Assembly (NCBI GenBank): GCA_019510185.1
Contig: JAEKKV010000013.1
Coordinates: 1 to 64,000 of the forward strand
Direction: 5' to 3'
DNA: 64,000 nucleotides
Origin: Verrucomicrobiota bacterium
GTDB lineage: Bacteria; Verrucomicrobiota; Verrucomicrobiia; Opitutales; Opitutaceae
Below are positions 56,455 through 64,000 of the stretch, one piece after another (the first letter of the stretch is position 1; the number at the start of each line of letters is the position of its first letter). A model generated the notes under the pieces. It worked only from the letters and a program-made list of their open reading frames with translations, searched no databases and was not told the DNA's origin. Both the position numbers and the translations under genes were made by a program.

Positions 56455-57506
56455 GGCTGGGCGGCGACGGTTTGTTTCCGGATGGTGCGTCCCGGCACCC
56501 AGGAGGCGCCGACGAGCGTGGCACGCGGGTGGGGCGGAATGCCGATTTCGTCGTTGTGCAAAAGGCTGATGAGCATGTCGACGGCGGCCTCGCCGGTGCG
56601 ATCGTTGTGCTGGTCCATGCCGGCCCAGTCGCGGGTGGAGGCGCGTTGTTCGAGCTGGATCAGGCCGATGTCACGGGGAACGCGCAAGCCGCGCGCCTCC
56701 ACCCAGCGGCGGACCGCGCTGTAGAGCGTGAAGATGACGTCCGGGCGGGTTTCCTCCAGCCAGGCGTGGAAGAGCGCGGGGTTTTTGCGCGCCTGTTCCA
56801 CCTGGTAAAACGGACGGAGGCGTTGCTCCGGCGGGAGCGCCTGCTGGCCGACCCACATGCCGGCGCTGAAGCGGCGTTCCACCAGGCGATCGATGCCATC
56901 ATCGATCACGAGGGCAGGCCGGCGGTAGCCGAGGGCCAGGCCGGCTTCGACCGCCTGCATGACGAGCGCGTGGTGATCGACGCAGCAAAACGACAGTGTG
57001 GGCTCGTGGGTGCGCACGCCGGTGACCACGCAGGCATGGCTTTTCCAGACGGATTGGAATTTACGGGGCAGGCGGGTTTCATCCATCAGGCCCACGATGA
57101 TCACGCCGCGGATGCCGCGGGTGCGCAGGATGCGGTTGAGCCGGGGACCGTCCAGTTCGGGGTCGTGCAACCAGAACTCGTCCATGCGGTAACCCTGCGA
57201 CTCGGCGCGGCGGCGGCAGCCTTGGACGTAGGCGGGGATGGTGGGATGCCGGGTGAACGCATCCCGGTCGGGATGGGCGTTGAGTAAGGCGAGGGTGCGC
57301 TGGTAGCCGACCGGATGGGTCTTGCGCAGCTCGGTCATGAGGTGCGCGACCACGGGGTTTTTTACGTAGCCGAGTGCGCGGGCGGCCTGCTCGATCCGCA
57401 GGCGGGTGGCCGGCGGGATCTGCGGGTCCTGCCGCAGGGCGAGAGACACGGTGTTTTTGGAAACGCCCGTTTTTTCGGCGATGACGGACATGGTGACGCG
57501 GGCCAT
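56451..57506 (-). CDS. LacI-family transcriptional repressor, divergent from araBAD
   Basis: A 351-residue regulator. The N-terminal HTH reads VTMSVIAEKTGVSKNTVSLAL, with the hinge helix around RLRIEQAARALGYVKNP. The C-terminal periplasmic-binding-protein-like domain is divergent in sequence but of the right length. It is divergent from araB with 76 nt between starts, so it is the likely regulator of the arabinose genes. A near-perfect 21-bp palindrome next to its start codon is a plausible operator that would also give autoregulation. It forms a transcript with the TPR gene. Confidence 0.9.
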   Translation of the reverse strand: MARVTMSVIAEKTGVSKNTVSLALRQDPQIPPATRLRIEQAARALGYVKNPVVAHLMTELRKTHPVGYQRTLALLNAHPDRDAFTRHPTIPAYVQGCRRRAESQGYRMDEFWLHDPELDGPRLNRILRTRGIRGVIIVGLMDETRLPRKFQSVWKSHACVVTGVRTHEPTLSFCCVDHHALVMQAVEAGLALGYRRPALVIDDGIDRLVERRFSAGMWVGQQALPPEQRLRPFYQVEQARKNPALFHAWLEETRPDVIFTLYSAVRRWVEARGLRVPRDIGLIQLEQRASTRDWAGMDQHNDRTGEAAVDMLISLLHNDEIGIPPHPRATLVGASWVPGRTIRKQTVAAQP

Positions 57507-57527
57507 TTCACTGGACTGTCAAGTGAA
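57507..57527. promoter_or_regulatory. LacI-type operator between the repressor and araB
   Basis: Positions 57507-57527 form a 21-bp palindrome with half-sites TTCACTGGAC and GTCAAGTGAA around a central T; nine of ten pairs match. It abuts the start codon of the leftward LacI gene (57504-57506) and lies 55 nt before araB. Odd-length palindromes of about 20 bp are typical of LacI-family operators. Binding here would block the repressor's own transcription and probably the araB promoter. Confidence 0.6.
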
Positions 57528-57582
57528 TCGGCTGTTTACCAGTACCAAGTCGCGGCATAGGCAAGGACCCTTCTTTCCCTCC

Positions 57583-59241
57583 ATGTTTACCCTTGGCATT
57601 GATTACGGAACCAACTCGGTCCGCGCCCTCGTGGTGCGTTGTGCGGATGGCGCGGAGCTCGGCTCGGCCATCGTCAACTATCCTTCGGGGCATCAGGGCA
57701 TCCTGCTCGATCCGAAGGACCACCACCTGGCGCGCCAGCATCCCGGCGACTATCTTTTCGGCCTCGAAAAGAGCGTGAAGGCCGCGCTGGCCCAGGCGAA
57801 GAAGACCAAGGGGTTTGACGCGAAAAAAGTTGTCGGTCTTGGCGTCGACACAACCGGCTCCAGCCCGATTCCGGTCGATCGCCGCAATCGCGCGCTCGCC
57901 CTCGATCCCAAATTTAAGAACAACCTTCATGCCCAGTGCTGGCTCTGGAAGGACCACACCAGCCACCGCGAGGCCGCGCAGATCACGGCCCTCGCCGCTC
58001 AGCACCGCCCGCAGTTCATCGCCAAGTGCGGCAACACCTACTCCTCCGAGTGGTGGTGGTCCAAGCTCTGGCACTGTCTCACGGTTGCTCCCAAAGTTTT
58101 CGACGCGGCCTACTCCTGGGTCGAGCTCTGCGATTGGATTCCCTCCGTCCTCGCGGGCGTAACCGACCCCGTCCAGGTCAAGCGCGGCATCTGCGCCGCC
58201 GGCCACAAGGCCCTTTACTCCGATGAATGGGGCGGGCTGCCCGACAAGGAATTCCTGGCGTTGCTCGATCCCAAACTCGCCGCTCTCCGCGACCGCCTTT
58301 ACACCAAGGCCTACGACGCCAGCGAGTCCGCCGGCACGCTGGGCGCAGAATGGGCCAAGAAGCTCGGCCTGCCCGCCGGCATCCCGATCGCCATCGGCGA
58401 ATTCGACGTGCACTACGGCGCGATCGGCTGCGGCGTCACCGAAGGCACCCTCGTCAAGGTCATTGGCACCTCCACCTGCGATTGCGGCGTGGTCTCAGCC
58501 GACAAGACCGTGGCGGACATCCCGGGCATCTGTGGCATCGTCAAGGGCGCCATTCTTCCCGGCTACTACGGCATCGAGGCCGGCCAGTCCGCCGTCGGCG
58601 ACATTTTCAAATGGTACGTCGAGGGCGTGCTCGCCGACGTGAAGCTCCACGCCGTCCTCACCGCCGAGGCCGGGAAGCTCAAGCCCGGCCAGTCCGGCCT
58701 GCTCGCGCTCGACTGGAACAACGGCAACCGCACCATCCTGGTCGACCAGCTCCTCACCGGGCTCCTTGTCGGCCAGACGCTTTACACCACCAAGGCCGAG
58801 ATCTACCGCGCGCTCATCGAGGCGACGGCCTTCGGTGCCCGCGCCATCATCGAGCGCATCAGGGAATACGGCGTGCCGATCGACCGCGTGGTCTGCGCCG
58901 GCGGCATCGCGGAGAAAAACGCCGTGCTCATGCAGATCTACGCCGACGTCACCGGTTGCACCATGCTCGTCGCCGGCTCCTCGCAGGCCTGCGCGCTCGG
59001 TTCGGCCGTGTCCGCCGCGGTGCTGGCCGGGGCCCACCCGGACTTTGCCACCGCGCAGAAGAAAATGACCCGCCTCAAGAAGGTCGCCTACAAGCCCAAG
59101 GCCGCCAGCCGGAAGGTCTACGACCGGCTCTACGCTCAGTATCGCGTTCTCCACGACAGCTTCGGCGGCCTCGACAAGAGCGCCGACCTCTCGCGCGTCA
59201 TGAAGGAGCTGCTCGCCATCAAGGAGGCCGCCCGCGCCTGA
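57583..59241 (+). CDS. araB: Ribulokinase
   Basis: A 552-residue FGGY kinase that phosphorylates L-ribulose in L-arabinose breakdown. It starts [17 protein letters not shown], has the [13 protein letters not shown] loop and ends with the ATP-binding [21 protein letters not shown] segment and [12 protein letters not shown]. The length matches AraB rather than xylulokinase (about 500 residues). The ATG at 57583 is chosen because the first beta strand begins there; the open frame continues upstream over the operator and repressor start. It is the first gene of a rightward sugar operon, with araA 46 nt downstream. Confidence 0.93.
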   Translation: MFTLGIDYGTNSVRALVVRCADGAELGSAIVNYPSGHQGILLDPKDHHLARQHPGDYLFGLEKSVKAALAQAKKTKGFDAKKVVGLGVDTTGSSPIPVDRRNRALALDPKFKNNLHAQCWLWKDHTSHREAAQITALAAQHRPQFIAKCGNTYSSEWWWSKLWHCLTVAPKVFDAAYSWVELCDWIPSVLAGVTDPVQVKRGICAAGHKALYSDEWGGLPDKEFLALLDPKLAALRDRLYTKAYDASESAGTLGAEWAKKLGLPAGIPIAIGEFDVHYGAIGCGVTEGTLVKVIGTSTCDCGVVSADKTVADIPGICGIVKGAILPGYYGIEAGQSAVGDIFKWYVEGVLADVKLHAVLTAEAGKLKPGQSGLLALDWNNGNRTILVDQLLTGLLVGQTLYTTKAEIYRALIEATAFGARAIIERIREYGVPIDRVVCAGGIAEKNAVLMQIYADVTGCTMLVAGSSQACALGSAVSAAVLAGAHPDFATAQKKMTRLKKVAYKPKAASRKVYDRLYAQYRVLHDSFGGLDKSADLSRVMKELLAIKEAARA

Positions 59242-59287
59242 TTTGCCGTCTCTCCATCCCTCTGATTCAACTCTCAACTTTTCCGCC

Positions 59288-60802
59288 ATGTCCCTCGTAA
59301 ATCTCTCCACCCCCGAAATCTGGTTCGTCTGCGGTTCGCAGCATCTTTACGGCGAAGGCCCGCTCAAGCAGGTCGCCGCCAACGCGCAGGCCGTCGTCGA
59401 CGGCCTCGTCAAGTCCAAGCGCCTCCCGCTGCCGCTCAAGTTCAAGGCGCTCCTGACCACGCCCGACGAGATTTCCAAGGTCTGCATCGAGGCCAACTCC
59501 AGCGCGAATTGCGCCGGTCTCGTCCTCTGGATGCACACGTTCTCACCTTCGAAGATGTGGATCCGCGGCCTCACCACGCTCAAGAAGCCCTTCCTGCATC
59601 TGCACACCCAGTTCAATCGCGACCTGCCCTGGGGCACGATCGACATGGACTTTATGAACCTCAACCAGGCCGCCCACGGCGACCGCGAGGCCGGGTTCAT
59701 CCACACGCGCCTCCGTCTCGGCCGCAAGGTCGTCGTCGGCCACTGGTCCGACACCGAGGTGCAGGACCGCATCTCCGCCTGGATGCGCGCCACCCACGCC
59801 TGGCACGACTGGCAGGGCGCCAAGTTCGCCCGCTTCGGCGACAACATGCGCTACGTCGCCGTCACCGAGGGCGACAAGGTCGCCTCCGAGATCAAGTTCG
59901 GCTTCGAGGTCAACGGCTACGGCGTCGGCGATCTTGTCGCGAAGGTTGATGCTGTTTCCGACAAGGCCATCACCGCGCTTTGCGCCGAGTACGAAAAATC
60001 CTACAGCGTCGCCGCCGCCCTCAAGAAGAGCGGCTCCCGCCATGCCGAGTTGCGCTACAGCGCCCGTCTTGAGCTCGGCCTCGCCGCCTTCCTCGGGGAG
60101 ATCGGCGCGAAAGGCTTCACCGACACGTTCGAGGACCTCCACGGCCTCCGCCAGCTTCCCGGCATGGCCACGCAGCGTCTCATGGGCGCCGGCTACGGCT
60201 TCGGCGGCGAGGGCGACTGGAAGACGGCCGCGCTCGTCCGCGCGATGAAAGTCATGGGCCACGGCCTCCCCGGTGGCACGTCCTTCATGGAGGACTACAC
60301 CTACCACCTCTCGCCCAAGGGCCACCAGGTGCTCGGCGCGCACATGCTGGAAATCTGTCCCTCGATCGCCAGCGGCAAGCCTGCCGTGGAAATCCATCCG
60401 CTCGGCATCGGCGGCAAGGAGGACCCGGTGCGCTTCGTGTTCGATGCGCCTGCCGGCGAAGCCCTCAACGCCTCGCTCGTGGACATGGGCAACCGCTTCC
60501 GCCTGATCGTCAACGAGGTCACCGCCGTCAAGACGCCGAAGCTGCCCAACCTCCCCGTCGCCCGCGCCGTCTGGGAATGCAAGCCCGACTTCAAGACCGC
60601 CTGCGCCGCGTGGATCTACGCCGGCGGCGCTCACCACACCGGCTACAGCTACTCGGTCACCTCCGAGATGCTGGAGGATTTCGCCACCATCGCCGGCATC
60701 GAGACCGTTCACATCAACGCCGACACCCGCCTGCCCCAGCTCAAGCAGGACCTCCGCAACAACGAAGTGTACTTCCACCTCGCCCAAGGCATCCGCGTCT
60801 GA
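59288..60802 (+). CDS. araA: L-arabinose isomerase
   Basis: A 504-residue Mn2+-dependent isomerase that converts L-arabinose to L-ribulose. It starts [20 protein letters not shown]. Conserved parts include [52 protein letters not shown] with metal-ligand Glu, and [10 protein letters not shown]. The final [17 protein letters not shown] contains the His of the metal site. The length is standard. It is followed by a perfect 12-bp hairpin and then araD after 56 nt. Confidence 0.96.
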   Translation: MSLVNLSTPEIWFVCGSQHLYGEGPLKQVAANAQAVVDGLVKSKRLPLPLKFKALLTTPDEISKVCIEANSSANCAGLVLWMHTFSPSKMWIRGLTTLKKPFLHLHTQFNRDLPWGTIDMDFMNLNQAAHGDREAGFIHTRLRLGRKVVVGHWSDTEVQDRISAWMRATHAWHDWQGAKFARFGDNMRYVAVTEGDKVASEIKFGFEVNGYGVGDLVAKVDAVSDKAITALCAEYEKSYSVAAALKKSGSRHAELRYSARLELGLAAFLGEIGAKGFTDTFEDLHGLRQLPGMATQRLMGAGYGFGGEGDWKTAALVRAMKVMGHGLPGGTSFMEDYTYHLSPKGHQVLGAHMLEICPSIASGKPAVEIHPLGIGGKEDPVRFVFDAPAGEALNASLVDMGNRFRLIVNEVTAVKTPKLPNLPVARAVWECKPDFKTACAAWIYAGGAHHTGYSYSVTSEMLEDFATIAGIETVHINADTRLPQLKQDLRNNEVYFHLAQGIRV

Positions 60803-60816
60803 TCCACAAATCCCGG

Positions 60817-60843
60817 GTCCTATAGGCCCTCGGCCTATAGGAC
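60817..60843. repeat. Perfect 12-bp hairpin between araA and araD
   Basis: The arm GTCCTATAGGCC (60817-60828), a 3-nt loop CTC (60829-60831) and the complementary arm (60832-60843) form a strong hairpin in the 56-nt gap between araA and araD. There is no T-run, so it is not an intrinsic terminator. It could stabilise the araA end of the mRNA or tune downstream translation, or it could be an intergenic REP-like repeat. Confidence 0.75.
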
Positions 60844-60858
60844 TCCTATTCCCCTCCC

Positions 60859-61566
60859 ATGCTCGAAGAACTCAAACGCGAAGCCTACGAGGCCAATCTC
60901 GCCCTCCCGAAGCACGGCCTCATCAACCTCACCTTCGGCAACGCCAGCGCGATCGATCGTGAGAAGGGCATCTTCGCCATCAAGCCCAGCGGCGTGGCCT
61001 ATGAGGATCTCAAGCCGGCCGACATGGTGCTCGTCGATCTCGACGGCAAGCAGGTTGAGGGCAATCTTCGCCCCTCGTCCGACACGCCCACCCACCGCCG
61101 TCTCTTCCTCGCGTTTCACGCCATCGGCGGCGTCGTGCACACCCACTCCTCGAACGCGACCGCGTTTGCGCAGGCCGGCCGGGAGATTCCCATCTTCGGC
61201 ACCACGCACGCGGATTATTTTTACGGCAGCGTCCCTGTGACCCGCAAGATGACGGCCGCCGAGATCGGCGGCGGCGCCTACGAGTGGGAGACGGGCAACG
61301 TGATCGTGGAGCGTTTCCTCCTCGGCAACTTCGATCCCGCCGACTACCCGGCCGTGCTCGTCAACCGTCATGCGCCCTTCACCTGGGGCAAGACCGTCGC
61401 CAAGGCGGTCGAGGTCGCCGTCGCCACCGAGTGCATCGCGCACATGGCGCTCATGTCGCTCCAGCTGGAGCCCGGGCTGCACACCATCGAGCCCGAGCTG
61501 CTCAACAAGCATTTCAAGCGCAAGCACGGCCCCGGCGCCTATTACGGCCAGGGCGGCAACTGCTGA
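60859..61566 (+). CDS. araD: L-ribulose-5-phosphate 4-epimerase
   Basis: A 235-residue class II aldolase-fold epimerase, the last arabinose-specific step, giving D-xylulose 5-phosphate. The conserved GLINLTFGNASAIDREKG, FAIKPSGVAYEDL, THRRLFLAFHAIGGVVHTHSS (metal-binding HTH) and NRHAPFTWGKT motifs are present. The length agrees with E. coli AraD (231). The following transporter gene starts 34 nt later. Confidence 0.95.
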   Translation: MLEELKREAYEANLALPKHGLINLTFGNASAIDREKGIFAIKPSGVAYEDLKPADMVLVDLDGKQVEGNLRPSSDTPTHRRLFLAFHAIGGVVHTHSSNATAFAQAGREIPIFGTTHADYFYGSVPVTRKMTAAEIGGGAYEWETGNVIVERFLLGNFDPADYPAVLVNRHAPFTWGKTVAKAVEVAVATECIAHMALMSLQLEPGLHTIEPELLNKHFKRKHGPGAYYGQGGNC

Positions 61567-61600
61567 TTTTCGTCCGTTCGTTTTTCACCCCCATCCCCCC

Positions 61601-62545
61601 ATGAACCTGTTCCGCTCCCTTCTCGCCGCCGGCCTTTGCGTGGCCGGCGTTTTGTCCGCCTCCGCCGCCGATAAGCTCACGGTCGGCTTTTCCCAGATCG
61701 GCGCCGAAAGCGCCTGGCGCACCGCCAACACCGACTCGATCAAGAACGAAGCCGAGAAACGCGGCATCAAGCTCCAGTTCGCCGACGCCCAGCAGAAGCA
61801 GGAAAATCAAATCAAGGCGCTGCGCTCCTTCATCGCCCAAGGCGTGGACGTGATCGCCTTCTCCCCGGTGGTCGAGACCGGCTGGGAGCCCGTGCTGCGC
61901 GAGATCAAGCGCGCCGGCATCCCGGTGGTCCTCTCCGACCGCGCGGTCAAGGTGTCCGACCCGAGCCTGTTCGTCACGTTCATCGGTTCCGATTTCGTCG
62001 AGGAGGGTCGCAAGGCCGGTCGCTGGCTGGTCGAGAAGACCGGCGGCAAGGCCGTCATCGCCGAACTCACCGGCACCCCCGGCGCCGCCCCTGCCATCGA
62101 TCGCAAGAAGGGTTTTGAGGAAATCATCTCCACTCATCCCGAGATGAAGATCATCAAGTCCCAGAGCGGCGACTTCACCCGCGCCAAGGGCAAGGAAGTC
62201 ATGGAGTCCTTCCTGAAATCCCCCGAGGGCAAACAGATCACCGTCCTCTACGCGCACAACGACGACATGGCCCTCGGTGCCATCCAGGCCATCGAGGAAG
62301 CCGGCCTTAAGCCCGGCAAGGACATCGTCATCGTCTCCATCGACGGCGTGAAGGGCGCGTTCGAGGCCATGGCCGCGGGCAAGCTCAACTGCACCGTCGA
62401 GTGCAACCCGCTCATCGGACCCCAGCTCTTCGACCTCATCAAGAAAGTGGCCGCGGGTCAGTCCGTGGCGAAGCGCATCGCGGTGGAAGAAGGCGTCTAC
62501 GACGAGTCCCAAGCCGCCGCCGAGCTGCCCAAGCGCCAGTACTGA
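61601..62545 (+). CDS. ytfQ: Sugar ABC transporter substrate-binding protein (YtfQ-like)
   Basis: A 314-residue periplasmic binding protein with a signal peptide (LLAAGLCVAGVLSASAA). It matches the YtfQ-type galactofuranose-binding family: KLTVGFSQIGAESAWRTANT, FIAQGVDVIAFSPVVETGWEPVLRE, FVTFIGSDFVEEGRKAGRW, AELTGTPGAAPAIDRKKGF and VSIDGVKGAFEAMAAGKL. E. coli YtfQ binds furanose sugars; here the neighbouring araBAD genes suggest arabinose, possibly in furanose form. The ABC ATPase follows after 24 nt. Confidence 0.93.
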   Translation: MNLFRSLLAAGLCVAGVLSASAADKLTVGFSQIGAESAWRTANTDSIKNEAEKRGIKLQFADAQQKQENQIKALRSFIAQGVDVIAFSPVVETGWEPVLREIKRAGIPVVLSDRAVKVSDPSLFVTFIGSDFVEEGRKAGRWLVEKTGGKAVIAELTGTPGAAPAIDRKKGFEEIISTHPEMKIIKSQSGDFTRAKGKEVMESFLKSPEGKQITVLYAHNDDMALGAIQAIEEAGLKPGKDIVIVSIDGVKGAFEAMAAGKLNCTVECNPLIGPQLFDLIKKVAAGQSVAKRIAVEEGVYDESQAAAELPKRQY

Positions 62546-62569
62546 GTTTTGGTTTAATCGTCCCCTGTC

Positions 62570-64000
62570 ATGAGCGAGCCCATCCTGAGTTGCCGCGGTC
62601 TCACCAAGCGCTTTCCCGGCGTGGTCGCGCTTGACGGGGTCGATTTCTTCGCCCGTCCCGGCGAGGTTCACGCCCTCATGGGCGAGAACGGCGCGGGCAA
62701 GAGCACGCTCATCAAGGCCCTCACCGGCGTGCACCCGCGCGACGCCGGTGAAGCCGTGCTGGCCGGGAAGTCGATCCACCCGCGCTCTCCGCGCGAAGCG
62801 GAGGCCGCGGGCATCAGCACCGTTTATCAGGAGGTCAATCTCATCCCCGACCTCTCGGTGGCGGAGAACATCTGTCTCGGCCGGCAGGAGACGACGCTGG
62901 GATTCATCCGCTGGGGCGCCATTCGCGAACGGGCCAGCGCGGCGCTGGCCCGCCTCGGCGTCGCGGTCGATGTGGACAAGACGCTCTCCGATTGCTCTAT
63001 CGCCATCCAGCAACTCGTCGCCATCGCCCGCGCCACCGACATCTCGGCCCGCGTGCTCATCCTTGACGAGCCGACGTCCAGTCTCGACGACAGCGAAGTC
63101 GAGGAACTGTTCACCGTCGTTCGCCGCCTGCGCGACGAGGGTTGGGCCATCATCTTCGTCTCGCATTTTCTCGACCAGGTTTACGCGCTCGCCGACCGCA
63201 TTACCGTCCTTCGCAACGGCAAGCTCGTCGGAGAATTCCTCGCCGCCGAGCTGCCCCGCTTGCAATTGGTTGCTCACATGATGGGCCGTTCGATCAACGA
63301 GGTGGAGGCCTTGCAGCATCGCGAGCCGCCCGCCCGCCCCGCCGGCGAGCCGCTGGTCTCCGTGCGCGGTTTCGGCCGGCGAGCCAGCGTGCGGCCGCTC
63401 GATCTCGAGGTGCGCCGTGGCGAGGTGCTCGGCCTGGCCGGCCTGCTTGGCTCCGGCCGCACCGAGGTTGCCCGCCTGCTCTTCGGCTTGGATCGCGCCG
63501 ATTCCGGCGAGATGCACGTGGAGGGAAAACCCGCCGCCATGCGTTCGCCGCAGGCCTCGCTGCGCGCCCGCTTCGCCCTCACCCCCGAGGACCGCAAAAG
63601 CCAGGCCATCCTTCCCAATCTCACGGTCCGCGAAAACCTGATCATCGCCCTTCAGGCCCGCCGCGGCATCTGGCGCAAGATTCCGCGTCAGGAACAGGAC
63701 CGTCTGGTCTCCCAGTTCACCCGCGCCCTCGGCATCAAGACGAGCAGCCCCGAGCAGCTCATCCGCAACCTGAGCGGCGGCAACCAGCAGAAGGTCATCC
63801 TCGCCCGCTGGCTCGCCACGGAGCCGCGCCTTCTCCTTCTCGACGAGCCGACCCGCGGCATCGACGTGGGCGCGCAGGCCGACATCGAGCGCCTGCTCGC
63901 CAAACTGCGCGACGAGGGCCTCGCCATCATTTTTATCTGCGCCGACACCGCCGAGCTGGCCCGCAACAGCCAGCGCATCGCCGTCATGCGCGACCGGGCC
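62570..64000 (+). CDS. ytfR: Sugar ABC transporter ATPase (YtfR-like), 3' end missing
   Basis: The first 477 residues of a two-domain ATPase cut off by the window edge. The first domain has GENGAGKST (Walker A), the weak signature DCSIAIQQLVAIARA (usual for this class) and LILDEPTSSLD. The second has GLLGSGRTEV (degenerate P-loop), LSGGNQQKVILARWL and LLLLDEPTRGIDVGAQADI. This is the RbsA/MglA/YtfR class, in which the second site is non-hydrolytic. The permease genes should lie just beyond the right edge. Confidence 0.94.
   Translation, partial: MSEPILSCRGLTKRFPGVVALDGVDFFARPGEVHALMGENGAGKSTLIKALTGVHPRDAGEAVLAGKSIHPRSPREAEAAGISTVYQEVNLIPDLSVAENICLGRQETTLGFIRWGAIRERASAALARLGVAVDVDKTLSDCSIAIQQLVAIARATDISARVLILDEPTSSLDDSEVEELFTVVRRLRDEGWAIIFVSHFLDQVYALADRITVLRNGKLVGEFLAAELPRLQLVAHMMGRSINEVEALQHREPPARPAGEPLVSVRGFGRRASVRPLDLEVRRGEVLGLAGLLGSGRTEVARLLFGLDRADSGEMHVEGKPAAMRSPQASLRARFALTPEDRKSQAILPNLTVRENLIIALQARRGIWRKIPRQEQDRLVSQFTRALGIKTSSPEQLIRNLSGGNQQKVILARWLATEPRLLLLDEPTRGIDVGAQADIERLLAKLRDEGLAIIFICADTAELARNSQRIAVMRDRA

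Noticed and set aside
61514..63517. Leftward open frame of 667 codons opposite ytfQ/ytfR
   Set aside because: Antisense shadow; composition is Asp/Gly/Leu-rich and the + strand genes are unmistakable.

Overview
The window is a densely packed, GC-rich chromosomal segment with about 63 protein genes on both strands. There is no rRNA gene, recognisable tRNA, CRISPR array, transposase or phage gene. Gene content points to Verrucomicrobiota, most likely Opitutaceae. The supporting genes are a bacterial deoxyhypusine-synthase-like homospermidine gene, a stand-alone SWIB protein, a RedB-type thioredoxin protein beside a membrane histidine kinase, five histidine kinases, and an araBAD set joined to a YtfQR-type sugar ABC transporter. 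This is inferred from families and composition, not from a marker gene.

Layout. 1-7.5 kb: 5' end of an ammonium transporter (-), a long leader region with a possible folded RNA, a Q/E-rich membrane-anchored protein, a two-domain PPK2 phosphotransferase, a hybrid kinase, SWIB and a secreted protein. 7.6-14.8 kb: TetR-HlyD-ABC-ABC export operon, MscS channel, TerC and UppP. 15-24.4 kb: a PfkB-fold protein that lacks the catalytic Asp, the RedB/kinase pair, a GH30 enzyme without a signal peptide, DsbD, an aldo/keto reductase, an Mpv17-like protein and a flavin reductase. 24.5-28.7 kb: a GH50-like protein, ethanolamine ammonia-lyase eutBC (eutB carries a one-base frameshift) and a cyclase. 28.7-39 kb: TrmH methyltransferase, LapA-like protein, oxidoreductase, TPR protein, lipoproteins, CWC protein, MsbA-like exporter, lipoprotein, ABC-F ATPase and the DHS-like gene. 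39-49 kb: a signalling block (two large hybrid kinases, a DUF255 thioredoxin protein, an XRE regulator divergent from a small protein, a response regulator with a Cys4 tail, SlyX). 49-57.5 kb: lysA, an AT-richer ORFan, gpsA, a copper-type P-ATPase with a Cys-rich partner, a TPR protein and a LacI regulator. 57.6-64 kb: araB-araA-araD and a sugar ABC transporter whose ATPase runs off the right edge.

How they fit. The right end is a catabolic unit: a pentose or pentose-containing sugar is imported by the YtfQR-type transporter, isomerised by AraA, phosphorylated by AraB and epimerised by AraD. A divergent LacI repressor probably controls it through a near-perfect palindrome next to its own start codon. 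The eutBC pair has no microcompartment genes nearby.

The least explained elements are non-coding. One 22-nt palindromic sequence occurs twice, once inside the trmH reading frame and once between convergent genes. An 18-bp perfect inverted repeat lies in a divergent promoter region. A 12-bp hairpin lies between araA and araD. A multi-stem fold is possible upstream of the ammonium transporter.
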